The notes under the pieces are model-generated. The model made no database searches, had not been told where the DNA came from, and saw only the letters and a program-made list of their open reading frames with translations. Both the position numbers and the translations under genes were made by a program. DNA of 64,000 nucleotides, from NCBI GenBank assembly GCA_014058105.1, contig JACGCM010000552.1:62001-126000 (forward strand). The letters run 5' to 3'. This stretch comes from Kingdonia uniflora (taxonomy: Eukaryota; Streptophyta; Magnoliopsida; Ranunculales; Circaeasteraceae). This document shows positions 22,563 to 33,345 of this stretch, in pieces (position 1 is the stretch's first letter; every line of letters begins with the position of its first letter).

Positions 22563-25511
22563 ATGGATTTGTTGGCTAAAATTGGGATGGAGGAGATTGT
22601 TGCGTTGATCGAAAGAGAAAAGCGGGTTAAAGAGAGAAATACAGAAGCAGCGAGGTTACAAGGTTAGTAATTGCATTATATTTACATTGCTCTTTGCTTA
22701 GTTATTAATTTTAATGGTAGATGTAGATTGATATAAGGTATATGTAGAAGGAAATGTGTATCATATGGAGGATGTGTTTGTAGATTTGAAATGGGGTTAG
22801 GGGTTGTGACAGATGTGATGGAGTTAGGTTTAACGACTGCAAATGGTGTATTTTTTGATGGTAATGGAGTTACAGCGGTTAATAAAGGGGATTGTAGGGG
22901 ATGGTGGGGCGTAATTGGAGGTGAGTGGTAGAGAGAGAACTGTTTGCGGGACGGTGGAGATTTCGTAATACTAGGGATTTAGTTGGGTGGACGGCGATGA
23001 AGAAGGGATTTCGTACCAAAGTAGTTTTAGATATGGCCAAAATTGTCGCCGGTAAAGGCGATATCCGTCGTTTGAAAGTTTGTTGTTTTGCGGGAAATAG
23101 TCCGAGTTTCTTCGAGAACTTTTGATTTCCTAAAATTGGAAAAAAACACATATTAATGAATGATCGATGTCATAATTTATAAAAAATTATCGAGAACTAA
23201 ATATAGTACAGTAATTGAGGTCTATGACTAGGAAAGAAGTTAAAGAAGTGTATCGAGAACTGTATGTAGAAATTGAACTGTAATAATGATTGTATAAGTT
23301 AGCAATTGAGAATAATGTGTTGGAGAGTAATCTCGATAACTGCAGTGATAAGAATATATGAACGTATGAACATATATATGTATCAGATATGATATATACT
23401 AACTGTGTAAAAAAATATGTAATCTAGGTAGTGTGGAATGTTTAGGGTGACACCTAATATTGTCGAACTATCTGATGAGAGGCTACGGAGATGGATGTGG
23501 ATCACGATCCCAAGCTAGTGATCGAGAAGGTAGTGGGGATGGGGAAGAAGATGTGGAGGATGGCGAGGAGGCATGTTATGGGGAGGGTCCAAAGACCAAA
23601 GAGATATTAAGCTTTAAAAAGAAGTACGGTATCCTAGCTGATATAAGGTTAGTGGAATATCAGTATGAAATGATCGACCAGGAAATACCTTTAAACAAAA
23701 TTTTGGTTCATCGAGAACAAATTAAGAAAGGGTTGAAACTTTTCCTTAGAGCTGACCAAAAAAAGTTAATAAACTTTTTTGATGTGGCACCAGGGGAGTT
23801 TAGTCCGAATGTGTGTGATTTGTTTAGGGTATGTGGGGCAATAAATGGTCGACTTAAGGCCAAGAGGGAGAAGTTGATAGCCGTCGATGATTATGTGTGT
23901 ACTAAACGCTCAAGATGAACCCATAGAAGTTAGGCTACCGGTACTTGGCGAGGTTTTTGAAAAGACCGTTGTTTTTATGATTTGGTATCAACTGGGGGGC
24001 GATGCACCGATGAATGCTTACTTATCTCTGGAAATTATGAGCTCGAAAAGAAAGACCCCGAGGATCCCTTAAAGAGAAAGACTTTTTACTTAGGTGTGTG
24101 GTAAGGTAATGTAATTGTTGATGTTCAAATTGTTGAATGGGATGTGTATTGTGGCTAACTATTTTTTATTGTTTGCAACTTTGAAAGAGGTCGACAGGAA
24201 GTTGGAAGTAAAAGAAGAGTTGTAAGGTGAGAAAAGAGTTCTTTGGTAAGATCGATAATCTGGTCATCGACCAAGATCTCGTGAGCACTCTATTCCAAGA
24301 GGCTGGTCTAAAGAGGTCAAGGGCTAAAGGTTTTGAAGTGGCTATTATCGACGGAAAAATATTGGCGAAGAACAGAGAGCCGCAAAAGCTAGCTTGCCAC
24401 TGGAAATCCTTCCTTGGCTGGGTACAACACTGATACGGAGATAGATGCCATGTTTCGGGAATCTATGGGAAAGAGTAAGAATAGGAGGGTGGTGAGTTCT
24501 GATGTTCATCCGCTGTATCCTCACAAGAGGACTACTCGACAGTCGATAACGGAGGGGGTGGCTGGTACCGCTAAACCAGCTATTGCGGTGGATGGGCGTC
24601 CTCCACGGGGTCCGGGCAGTGTGCTTCCGAAGAAAAGAATTGGTGGTGAAACGCCGAAGAAGAAATTTGTCAACGAGTCTGTGTTGGAAATTTAGAAGAC
24701 CATGGATTCCTATGAGTCTGGGACAGACACGCTTAAGACAGAACTGGAGGATTGTTTGGTGGGATTGAGAGCTTGAATATGTTTGTTAGCGAGGGTCAGA
24801 GGAACATATCGAAGGTGAAAATTTTAATGCTTTACTTCGATTGAAAAAATTAATAGGTCACTCGAATTCTCATTATATGACTTATGCAGATTAAGAAGTT
24901 GGTGACTGAAGCCATGGGTCGCGTTGTGGGTAGTAGTGAGCTGGCAAATAAGATTGTTGCCTATAAAAATATAGAGAAGGATTTAATTACGGAGAAGGCT
25001 GAGTTGAATGCAACATTGAATAGGTACAAGCTGGATGCGAAAAGGGCGAGGGAAGTTACGCTTTGTGAAGCGAATAAAGTGTCAGAGAAAGATAAAAAGG
25101 AGGCTTTGGCGTTACAGAAAAACCAACTTTGAAAAAGATGTAAGGGAGCAAGTTACCGATGCACGGAAAGCAATAGAGCTAAAGTAGGGCAAACTTCTCG
25201 ATGAGGTAAGGGCTCAGATGAATGCTGGTAAACTGGAAAAATATAGGAAAGTGAGGGCGCATTTTGTATAACAGTATAAGAGTTGGAGGAAAGGAAATTT
25301 TTTTTACAAAGGGATTGCAAAATCTGGTGGTACTGTTTTCGATGATAGCTTAGAAGACGAAGTACCCCAGACTCCCGAAGTATGCGGGGCAACTGAAGTT
25401 ATCAAAGATGATGTGATGATGGAGGTTGATGGTACTCGTCTTGGGGAGTTAGCAGATGTGCAGGTACCCGAAGGTGCCCTGAATGTGAATGAAGAAAAAT
25501 CACTTTCTTAA
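22563..25511 (+). pseudogene. Multi-segment antisense gene inside Tat-3
   Basis: Encoded opposite to gag-pol. Segment 1 (22,563-22,662) runs from ATG through IGMEEIVALIEREKRVKERN to a donor CAAG|GTTAGTAATT. A separate block (22,925-23,125) contains KKGFRTKVVLDMAKIVAGKG. The best-conserved domain (23,600-23,900) has [32 protein letters not shown] and CDLFRVCGA; from memory it resembles the family catalogued as a putative gypsy-type transposon protein (Transposase_28). Later segments (24,227-24,695; 24,884-25,132; to a stop at 25,509) include a basic proline-rich stretch and a Lys/Glu-rich predicted coiled coil. Frameshifts near 23,890 and 25,130 suggest decay. The exon structure is inferred. 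Confidence 0.6.
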
Positions 25512-25940
25512 ATGTTAAACATTGTTTAAGCAGTGCTATGTTGGTAAAAGTATGTAAAAATGGTCAGTGGGACCAAAACACTTTAATATGCAGTGTGCGA
25601 TAAATATTTGTATTGTGGAAAAAAAAATTATTTGTGAAAAAATTTGTGCATGTGTTTTGTAAATAATTCTAACTAGTAGATTCGATAAAGTGATATTATC
25701 GAATGTGACTATAGATTGTAGCAATAGGTAAGGAATGCTTGTGTGCGTGATAAGTGAAAGATGGCCATGAAATGGCAAGTAATGAGAATGAGTACCAGAT
25801 GTATATCCCCAGATGGGTATCTAGATTTAGATTGAGAAGAACAAGAGCTTTGTTAGAGGTTGTTCGATAAGTAAAGAACGCGAAGTAGAATATCATGTAG
25901 TTGGATATTGTTCGCGTAAAATTGAATGATAGTCTTTAGA

Positions 25941-26350
25941 TGTACTTGTTAAGTATTGACCAAGAACAAATCAAGATAGTAATGATTTTGTTTGTTTGGT
26001 GCATACTTATAAAGTATGGGTCGAGATCAAATAAAAAATAGTAAGGAGTTATTTGTCTGATACATACTTGTCAAGTATAGATCGAGATCAAATCAAAATA
26101 GTAAGGATATTGTTTGTCTGATGCATACTTGACAAGTATAGATCGATATCAAATCGAAATAGTAAGGATATTGTTTGTCTGATGCATACTTGACAAGTAT
26201 AGATCGAGGTGAAATCAAAATAGTAAGGATATTGTTTGTCTGATGCATACTCGACAAGTATAGATCGAGATCAAATCGAAATAGTAAGGATATTGTTTAT
26301 CTGATGCATACTTGTCAAGTATGTATCGAGATCAAATTGAAATAGCAAGG
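25941..26350. repeat. 61-bp tandem array in Tat-3 3' untranslated region
   Basis: About six and a half head-to-tail copies of a 60-61 bp unit. The central four are nearly identical; the outer ones are diverged. Each contains the inverted repeat ATACTTG(A/T)CAAGTAT, two 7-bp arms around one base, followed by GATCGAGATCAAAT. The array lies between the integrase end and the antisense gene stop. Such arrays between pol and 3' LTR are a known feature of Tat/Ogre elements and a recognised source of satellites. Confidence 0.9.
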
Positions 26351-26404
26351 AGTAAACTGATAACAAAATTTGTTTATTTGAATCGATGAAAACGGTTACA
26401 GTAT

Positions 26405-27476
26405 GTCATCTGTAAAATAGTTTCAGTTGAGTAGTGTTCCATAGATATTCGAGCTGTATTTCATCTTCAGTCATTTGCCAATAAGTTTCACTATCTATTT
26501 TGTTGCTGACAATGTATGGCCCTTCCCATTTTTTTTTGATAATTTTCTGAAATATTTAGGTCGAGTACTATCTTGGATCTGTCATAGGACAAGGTCTCCA
26601 ATACCAAATTTCCGTTTGCGACCTTATTTGTTGTATGCTTTTTTCAATGTGTCATGGTATCATCCCAAATTCATAATGGCCTTGTTGCATGTTTCTTATG
26701 TCCAATTGAGGTTGTAAAGGAGACCAAGTTCATTATCTTTATCTGGGATTTTTCGTCGGGTACTTGGTAGATCGAGGTCTGAAGGTATAACTGCTTTGGT
26801 ACTAAAAGCCATCATGAATGGAGTGCAGCCAGTAGAAACTCGTAGAATGATTCGGTAGGCCCAGAGAACACTGAGCAACTCATCCACCCATTCCCCTTTC
26901 TTGTCGTCGTGACACTTGCGTAACCCTGATTTGATGCTTTCGTTAATGGCTTCTGCTTATTTGTTGCCTTGAGGATAATATAATGTGGATGTTATTAGTT
27001 GGATTTTGTATTTATGGAGGAAAACAAGTACTTTTTGTGCTGATAAATTGTTTGCCATTATCGGAACGTATCATATGTGGACAACCAAACCTGGTGATGA
27101 TGTGCTCCAAAAGAAACTTGATGACTTCATTTTCATCAGTATGGCAGAGAGGAACTGCTTCAACCCATTTTGTGAAATAATTAGTGGCGACTAGGATGAA
27201 CCTTCGGTTTCCTGATGCTGGATGGAAAGGTCCAATGATGTCGATACCCCATCGTTTGAACGGTCAGAGGACATTGCTAATATGCAAGTCGAGGGCTAGA
27301 CTTTTTATGTCTTGGGCATGAATTTTGCATTTGTAGCATTTATGCACAAAATCTTCATAGTCCTGTCTTATCTTGGGCCAGTATAATCCTTACGTGAATG
27401 CGCGTTGGGCTAATGATTTTCCTGAAACATGTGCGCCACAGATACCTTCGTGAAGTTCTCTGATTTTGATCTGAGC
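26405..27476 (-). pseudogene. Tat-3 integrase
   Basis: Minus strand. The zinc-binding region and core are degenerate but recognisable. The C-terminal part reads MDELLSVLWAYRIILRVSTG at 26,887, then CTPFMMAFSTKAVIPSDLDL. A GDLVL motif at about 26,605 and KWEGPYIVSNKI at about 26,530 form the usual tail. The DDE core around 26,960-27,240 is spread over several frames. Non-functional in this copy. Confidence 0.78.
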
Positions 27477-28200
27477 TTATTTCATCGAGATGCATTCGAT
27501 AAGTGGCCCCCCTCTAGTGATTCGATATAAGATTTGATTTTGGATGGTGAATCTGGGGTATTTGGCCAAAAGTGATCGAGCTTCTTCTTTGTTACTGGGA
27601 AAGATGTTGGAGTTGAGGTACGCATAGAATGGTCTCCTCCAGTCTTCAGGGTTTTTATCTTCAACAATGGTGATCTGGAGTGTTGACGATATATTGAGAC
27701 TGGAATTCTCGATGATTTCGATTTCTAAATATCTTTTTTCACTGTCCCCTAACATGGCAGCGATGTAAGCTAACGCATCGGCATGTTGATTTTCTTGTCG
27801 AGGTAAGTAAAAAATTGTTGCATGTTTGAATTTTTGCATCTTTTCTTCGACCAGAGCTGCGTAATCAACCATTTTTCCTGCTGTTTTGAAATTTTTATTG
27901 TAATAATTTGCCATGAGTAAAGAGTCAACGCAGTGTGCTAATTCTTCTGCTTTGAGAGTGAGTGCGAGATCGAGACCGTGTAAGATTCTTTTATTTTTGG
28001 TCTCATTATTGGTAGCATAGAAGTTTAGGTTGATAACTTTATCGATTCGATTATTAAAAGGCAAAATGAGGACGAAGTCAATCCCTGATCCTTGTAGTCC
28101 TGCTGACCCATCTATAAAAATTCGTCAGCCTGAGCTTTTGGACCATGCGTCTGGTTCTGCTATTGAGTCATTTGTGAAGATTTCTTCGAGTTCTTTCCAA
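27477..28200 (-). pseudogene. Tat-3 second (archaeal-type) RNase H
   Basis: A long open stretch of 195 codons (28,064-27,477) with LHGLDLALTLKAEELAHCVD, a DSLLMANYYN motif and FYLPRQENQHADALAYIA, which are the core and C-terminal blocks of the extra RNase H that defines the Tat lineage. The N-terminal part with the first catalytic aspartate is at about 28,100-28,150 in another frame. The domain lies between the pol RNase H and integrase. It is the longest uninterrupted sense-strand frame in Tat-3. Confidence 0.8.
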
Positions 28201-29700
28201 TTGGGGTCATCGACAGGAAAGTCTGCCAAAAAGTCGGCCACTGCTTGTTCCTTGATTAATATCTGGGGTTCGAAGAAAATGTCGTACTCTCCAAGAAAAA
28301 TAGACCATTGCTGGATTCTTTGAGATTTTTCTTCTTTGGAGAGTACTAGTTTGAAGGGGTATTTGGTGATGATTTTGATGGGATGAGCTTGAAAGTAAGG
28401 ATGAAGTTTTTGAGAACTGTAGACCAGGGCGAGTAACTATTTTTCTATTGCTGTGTATCTTTTTCAATTGAAGTAAGTGTTTTTCTGATGAAGTAGATTG
28501 GTTTTTCTACTTTGCCATCTTCTCGAATAAGAACGGAATTGATGAATTCTTCAGTTGTAGATAAGTACATTGTAAGTGATTCATCATCAATTGGAGTACT
28601 TATTATAGGAGGACGCTCCAAGTATCGTTTAAAATCTTAGAAAGCCAACTCACAATCAAGAGTCCAAATGATTTCCTTTTGGTGTTTGTTCGAAAGAGGA
28701 GTGAGATTGTCACAAAGAAGGATGTAAAGAAGTTTGCATCGATCAGATAATTTTGAGATGAAACTGTGAAGAACGGCGATCTTGCCTGCAGATTTTTGAA
28801 CATCTTTTTTTCTTCGTGGTGATGGCATCGCGATGAGTGCTTTGATTTGTGCTGGATCGATTTCAACCCCTCTTTTATTGACCAGATACCCCATAAACTT
28901 ACCAGATGTGACTCTGAATTGACATTTCTCTGGGTTGAGTTTCATCTGGTACTTGCGAAGGATATCAAAAATGGTTTGGAGGTTGCTGGAGTGATCTTCT
29001 CGTTTCAAGGATTTGCAGATCATATCATCGATTTAGACTTCCATAATTGTGTCGAGATGGTATTTTAAGATTTTAGTCACAAGTCTCTGGTAAGTATCTC
29101 CAGCATTCTTTAAACCAAAATGCATTACTGTATAATAGTAGAGACCTCTTTCGGTAATGAAGGTTATTTTTTCTTGATCTTCTTCGGCGAGTGGAACCTG
29201 GTTATAACTAGAGGCTGCATTCATCATAGAAAGAAGTTTGCGCCCTGCGACTGAGTCGAGAAGTTATAAAATTAGTGGTAGCGGAAAACTGTCTTTGGGT
29301 GTGAACTTGTTGGGTTCTGTGAAGTCAACACAAACTCTAATTTTACCATTTTTCTTATGTACCGCTACGATATTAGAAACCCACTTCGGATACCTAGCTT
29401 CCCGAATAAATCCTACCCGAAGGAGTTTATCAATTTCTTCATTCACTACATCACAGAGTTGGGGAGCTAAATTTTGTCATTTTTTAATAATAGCTTTACT
29501 GTCTAGAAGGAGGTTAAGTCGGTGGCACGCGATTGAGTGATCGATGCCAGGAATTTCTTGGAAAGTCCAGGTAAAGATGTTAATATTCTTCTTAAGTAGC
29601 TGTATCATGGCATCTTTTTCATCGGCTGACAACTTAGAGTCGATAAAGGTTGTGTGTCCCGGGCCATCGAGTTTGACAAATTCGACCATCTCGATATCAT
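28201..29700 (-). pseudogene. Tat-3 RT and RNase H
   Basis: Minus strand. RT enters at 29,446 with NEEIDKLLRVGFIREARYPK and KIRVCVDFTEPN. MMNAASSYNQVPLAEEDQEK starts at 29,227. The catalytic region reads IDDM near 29,020 with a stop two residues before it. The connection region and RNase H continue to about 28,201. The preceding linker (29,689-29,477) has VEFVKLDGPGHTTFIDSKLS. Frame breaks occur at 29,264, 29,033 and 28,637. Confidence 0.85.
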
Positions 29701-29739
29701 GATGCTTGAATATGGGTGGTTCCTCTTGTTGTAGTTGCT

Positions 29740-30292
29740 ATGCTTTGAGAATTTTTATTGTATGAGGGTTGGTTGTGGTATTTTTGTACATTCATGCAAC
29801 TGCTTGGCTGCCTTTGATTTCATAGATTCCGTGATCTGTTGGAAAATGCAGTGTTAGATGATAAGTAGAAGGTACTGTTTTGATTGAATGTAACCAATTG
29901 AGTTCTAAAATTTCTAAATATTTGGACTCAGCATCCATGACAATGAATTTTACGAATGTAATTTCTGAACCTGCCTGAACTGGCTGAGTAAGCTCTCCTA
30001 TGGTTAATTCTTTTAAACCATTGAAGCCGATGATTATTATTATCGAAGTTTTTACAGAATCTGCGAGGCCTAAGACTTTAATTGTTCTTCTGAACAATAC
30101 ATCTGTTGCGCTTCCGGTATCGATGAGAAGCGTATGTAGGTAGTCCTGTCTGACTTTGAGCATAATGACAAGAGGGTCATCATGAGGGTATTTATCCTGG
30201 CTGGTATCACAGTCTTCGAAGGTGATATAGGAAGGACGCTTCGATTTGCTTGAGCTTGGAAGAAGTTTTGCTGATTTGTCTGTGGAGGTCAT
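29740..30292 (-). pseudogene. Tat-3 aspartic protease region
   Basis: A 166-codon frame starting MTSTDKSAKLLPSS. It has YITFEDCDTSQDKYPHDDPL, then a retropepsin active site LLIDTGSATDVLF (about 30,130-30,095), and later ILELNWLHSIKTVPSTYHL where the family normally has a LGRxWLH motif. The active-site DTG is intact, unlike Tat-1. The frame joins RT after a stop near 29,790. Confidence 0.82.
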
Positions 30293-30299
30293 TTTACAC

Positions 30300-31928
30300 T
30301 TAAATGTAATCCGATCGTCTTATTTTCTTTTCTTCCCTTTCTCAATCTCGATCATATACAGGTGGCGAGCTCGCCCCTGAACCTGATTTTGTTTAACTTT
30401 TTTATTTTTTGCTTCATTCTCAATAAACTTTTGGATGTTGATGACATAATTGTGGAGTCTTCCAGCTAATAGGATATGATGAAAAATTCACACGAGGGAG
30501 TAGCAGTTCTCAATTTTGTGACTATGTATATTGTGATACTAACATAGAGGTATGTTGAGAAAATCAGGAATAGTTTGTGGTGCGCGATAATACTCATATC
30601 CCTTTATCATCGGCAAGATAATGGAGATAGTCGTTGTCATTGGCGGCAGAACTAGGATAAGTCTGTCGGGTTTGTCTTCCCTTCTTCTATTGTTGTCGGT
30701 GTTTCTGTCGCGTTGCTTGGATGCTTCAGTAGTGACCGCTCGTTGGGATGGGGTTGATGACGTTTCTCGAGAATGGATGACAGATGACCTCTTCATCTTA
30801 TCTTTCTTTGATCGCTCCAACTCGATGTAATTATTAACTACATTAATCATTTATGTGACTGTTCGCGGCTTATGCGAAGTAAGCTCTTCTCGAACCTTTG
30901 AGTCAATGTGCAGGATAGAGGTGAATGCTGGAACTACAATTTTAGGGTATGAGTTCCCAATTTTTCTTGTTTTCTGTAGGAAATGTTTATAAAATCTTGC
31001 TGAGGTATCTTTTGCGCCTTGTTCGAAGTAAAACAAGGAATCGACGGTAATCTCTCGATCTCTAGCATGAGTATAATTGGATTCGAAAAGATGTTGCAAC
31101 TAGCTGAATGTGGCGATGGAGGCCTCTTGGATAGTGTGGAACCACCAGAGCGGTTCTTCCTTCAGGCTCATGTTGAATAGCTTATACAGTATGTGGTCGA
31201 GTTTGGAATATAACCCAACTGCAGCTTTGAAGTGTTGAACATGGGTAAGCGGGTCAGTCAGGCCTGTATATTAAATAAATTTGGGCATATGGAAAATTTC
31301 TGGGATGGGCATAACTTCGAGATGAGGGGAGATGGGGTTTGTTTCGATTCTATCAAGCACGAATTTTTTGCCTGGAATGTCAAAGTTTATGGCCTAGATC
31401 CTGTTGTTGAGGTCGTCCAAGGTGACAAACTGTTGCGGGGGAAATGGTAAGGTTGTGACCTGAGGAACAAAATCTTCCTGTCCTTCTAGTCCCAATTTTG
31501 CGTCGACTTCCTTAAGTTGTCGATGTTAAACCAAAATTTTGGGAAGCTCTGTTTGGATTCCCGGATCTGGACCGAGAAATGTGTAACTCGTCTTCCCTTG
31601 GTTGATCATCGCATTGAATTGCTCTTGATTTATGCTCGCTCTGGGCGAGTTGAGGGGACGTTTGTCGACCAGTGAGTCGATCTTGTATTCTTCTCAGTCT
31701 TTCTATTTCTTTTTGATGTGTTTGACTCTACTGATCTAAGGTTTTCTTTCGTTTGTCTCTCTCCGTTTGAAGAGCTTGAGCGTGGACACGCTGATCTTCC
31801 AGTCTTTGAGATTTTTCTGTAACCATTTGTTTTTGAAGATCGAGTACTGCACCGTGTAGATCGACAGTTCCTGGTATTTTATGATCTCTTACAGTACTGG
31901 AATGGCTTCTCAGGTTCATGTTTGTCAT
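30300..31928 (-). pseudogene. Tat-3 gag
   Basis: Starts MTNMNLRSHSSTVRD at 31,928, only 17 bp inside the primer binding site, which strongly supports this ATG. The first 66 codons include a Gln/Lys-rich helix. The retrotrans_gag core contains DSLFYFEQGAKDTSARFYKH (31,035-30,975). A basic Arg/Asp/Thr-rich tail (30,850-30,539) follows. Stops near 31,727, 30,850 and 30,530 break it into pieces. Confidence 0.78.
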
Positions 31929-31944
31929 AGGATGATATTTAGAT

Positions 31945-31958
31945 CAGACGGCGCCAAT
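31945..31958 (-). other. Primer binding site of Tat-3
   Basis: Minus-strand ATTGGCGCCGTCTG directly follows the LTR end. TGGCGCC is the usual start of the tRNA primer site in plant Ty3/gypsy elements. Confidence 0.85.
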
Positions 31959-32440
31959 TATAACGACATGTTTTTTGGAAGGAGAATCTTCTCCAATACT
32001 TATTCGTAAAGAGAATGCAATAAGATAATATTTTACGTGGAAAACTTAGTAAAAGATGAGTAAAACCACGACCTCGAGGAGAATTTTGATGTAAAATCCA
32101 GTATATTGCTAATTATTACAGAATTTGGAATGATAGTAGGGTTAAGAAGTAACAATGGTAAAGTTTGCAGATTGTCGGTCTCTTAATCATCTATTATCTG
32201 CATGTATTTATAGTAGACATAAGCAGTTTATAAAGAGAAAGAAATAGTCTTCTATTCTGGGAGGAGTGGGCGAACTTCGCGGATCTCTAACAGCTCTTTT
32301 CTTGACTAGACACAACAACAACTTTTGGGAGGTCAAGGACTTGTGGTAACTTCTCAAATGTAGGCATTCGATCATGTATGGCTGTCTTCGACTACGCTTT
32401 GCTAGCTTACTCTTGTCGAATTTGGGAATATGCTACTACA
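31959..32440 (-). repeat. Tat-3 5' LTR
   Basis: 482 bp. High end GCTACTACA at 32,440 (TGTAGTAGC in element sense). The low end reads TATAACGACATG where the 3' LTR reads TGCAGTGGCGTG: the terminal TG has become TA, and all but one of the other differences here are G-to-A or C-to-T. Confidence 0.9.
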
Positions 32441-32899
32441 ACATTCTCTTCAGATTCGATAAGAAGAAGCCAACAAAACCAAGTCAAAGATATTGTATCA
32501 TTCGAGAAGATGTTATATCTGTAAACTATTAATCTCGACCCTTTATAGTAGCCGTTGCGCTTGGTTTAATAGAGCCATTACAAGAAGATCCGCGAAGTTC
32601 GCCCATTACCCACCAAAATAGGAGACCATACTGCTCGTATCCATTATAAATATAGGCAGATCATACGTTAAAAGGGATCCGAGACTCTACTATTTTTCTA
32701 TCATTCACATCTTTATTACCCATAAACAATTGTAATAACTAGCACATATTAGATTTCACTACCAAATCCTTCTCGAGGTCGTAGTTTTTCTCAGATTTTA
32801 CTGTGTTTCCACATAAAATCTAGTGCACCTTAGTATTGAATTACAATCTCCTTACAAAAATATTGGCGAGGTTTACCGACCGGAAAATACGCCATTACA
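32441..32899 (+). repeat. Tat-2 3' LTR, right part
   Basis: It resumes the LTR interrupted at 20,223, beginning with the ACATT duplication, then a third copy of the 60-bp U3 unit. It ends GGAAAATACGCCATTACA at 32,899, the complement of the Tat-3 LTR terminus. With the adjacent Tat-3 5' LTR it forms a large inverted repeat centred near 32,440. Confidence 0.85.
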
Positions 32900-33318
32900 C
32901 GACCCTAGCTTTTTTATGGACATGTGCGAAAAATAAAAGTGGGTTTTTTTTACTTGATTATTTTTTGTGAGGGATTTTTTTATAGTACTTGGGTTTGTGG
33001 GCCTCTCTAGATAATTGGGGATGGTTTTGTGACTTTTGTCTACTTTTAGGTTGAATCTGAACTGGGTTGGGTTTAATGTAAATTTTTTTTGATTGGGCTG
33101 TAGGCAATTTTTTTCTTCTTCTCTGGGCCTTGTACTATTGCACATGTCGCACACCCTATGGTCGGGCCTGTGCACATGGGTTGAAAGAATATTTGACTGT
33201 GCAATTGGAATTGGGGTATTTAATATTTGGATTCGAATAGAAGTTTTAATCAAGAGGGAGATACAACTAGAAATTGGTATTAAAACAAACCCCTAATGAG
33301 GTTTATTGAATTACTCTC
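32900..33318. other. Unassigned spacer right of the Tat nest
   Basis: AT-rich, with homopolymer T tracts (32,945-32,952, 33,083-33,090). I see no gene or transposon end other than the likely Tat-2 flank at 32,900. The open frames on both strands are low-complexity. Confidence 0.4.
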
Positions 33319-33345
33319 TCTCTATCTATACTACTAAAGGAATAG
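33319..33345 (+). mobile_element. Helitron-like 5' terminus
   Basis: TCTCTATCTATACTACTAAA follows ACTC and resembles the conserved 5' end of plant Helitrons (TC followed by a TATACTA/TAAA core). I could not find the matching 3' end (a short hairpin followed by CTRR) within the next 4.5 kb. The element's extent is therefore unknown, and this may be only a fragment. The downstream gene scraps at 35.3 and 35.9 kb would fit Helitron capture. Confidence 0.5.

Larger units (their letters stand above)
20224..32440 (-). mobile_element. Tat-3, complete Ty3/gypsy Tat-lineage element (12.2 kb)
   Basis: Both LTRs, primer binding site, polypurine tract and a perfect TSD ACATT (20,219-20,223 and 32,441-32,445) are visible. 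It is inserted in the 3' LTR of its relative Tat-2 in the opposite orientation. On the minus strand it has gag, protease, RT, RNase H, a second RNase H and integrase. On the plus strand, between integrase and 3' LTR, lies a multi-segment antisense gene. A 61-bp tandem array separates the two. The coding parts contain stops, so it is probably not autonomous, but it is the best-preserved retroelement in the window. Confidence 0.92.
10141..32899 (+). mobile_element. Tat-2, Ty3/gypsy Tat-lineage element, split by Tat-3
   Basis: A plus-strand element made of 10,141-20,223 and 32,441-32,899, interrupted by Tat-3. Order: gag, protease, RT, RNase H, a second RNase H, integrase, a long 3' region with antisense ORF remnants, polypurine tract, 3' LTR. 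The 5' LTR is absent; the leader runs straight into the Tat-1 LTR at 10,140. The simplest reading is that Tat-1 inserted in the leader and the rest was deleted. The right flank after the 3' LTR is CGACC (32,900-32,904). All genes are degenerate. Confidence 0.85.

Noticed and set aside
25941..26350. Regular repeats with palindromic cores, superficially CRISPR-like
   Set aside because: The units are head-to-tail with no unique spacers, in a plant retrotransposon; it is a tandem array.
26983..27194. Plus-strand ORFs opposite Tat-3 integrase
   Set aside because: They are shadows of the minus-strand integrase; similar shadows occur opposite Tat-2 integrase at 14,650-15,004.
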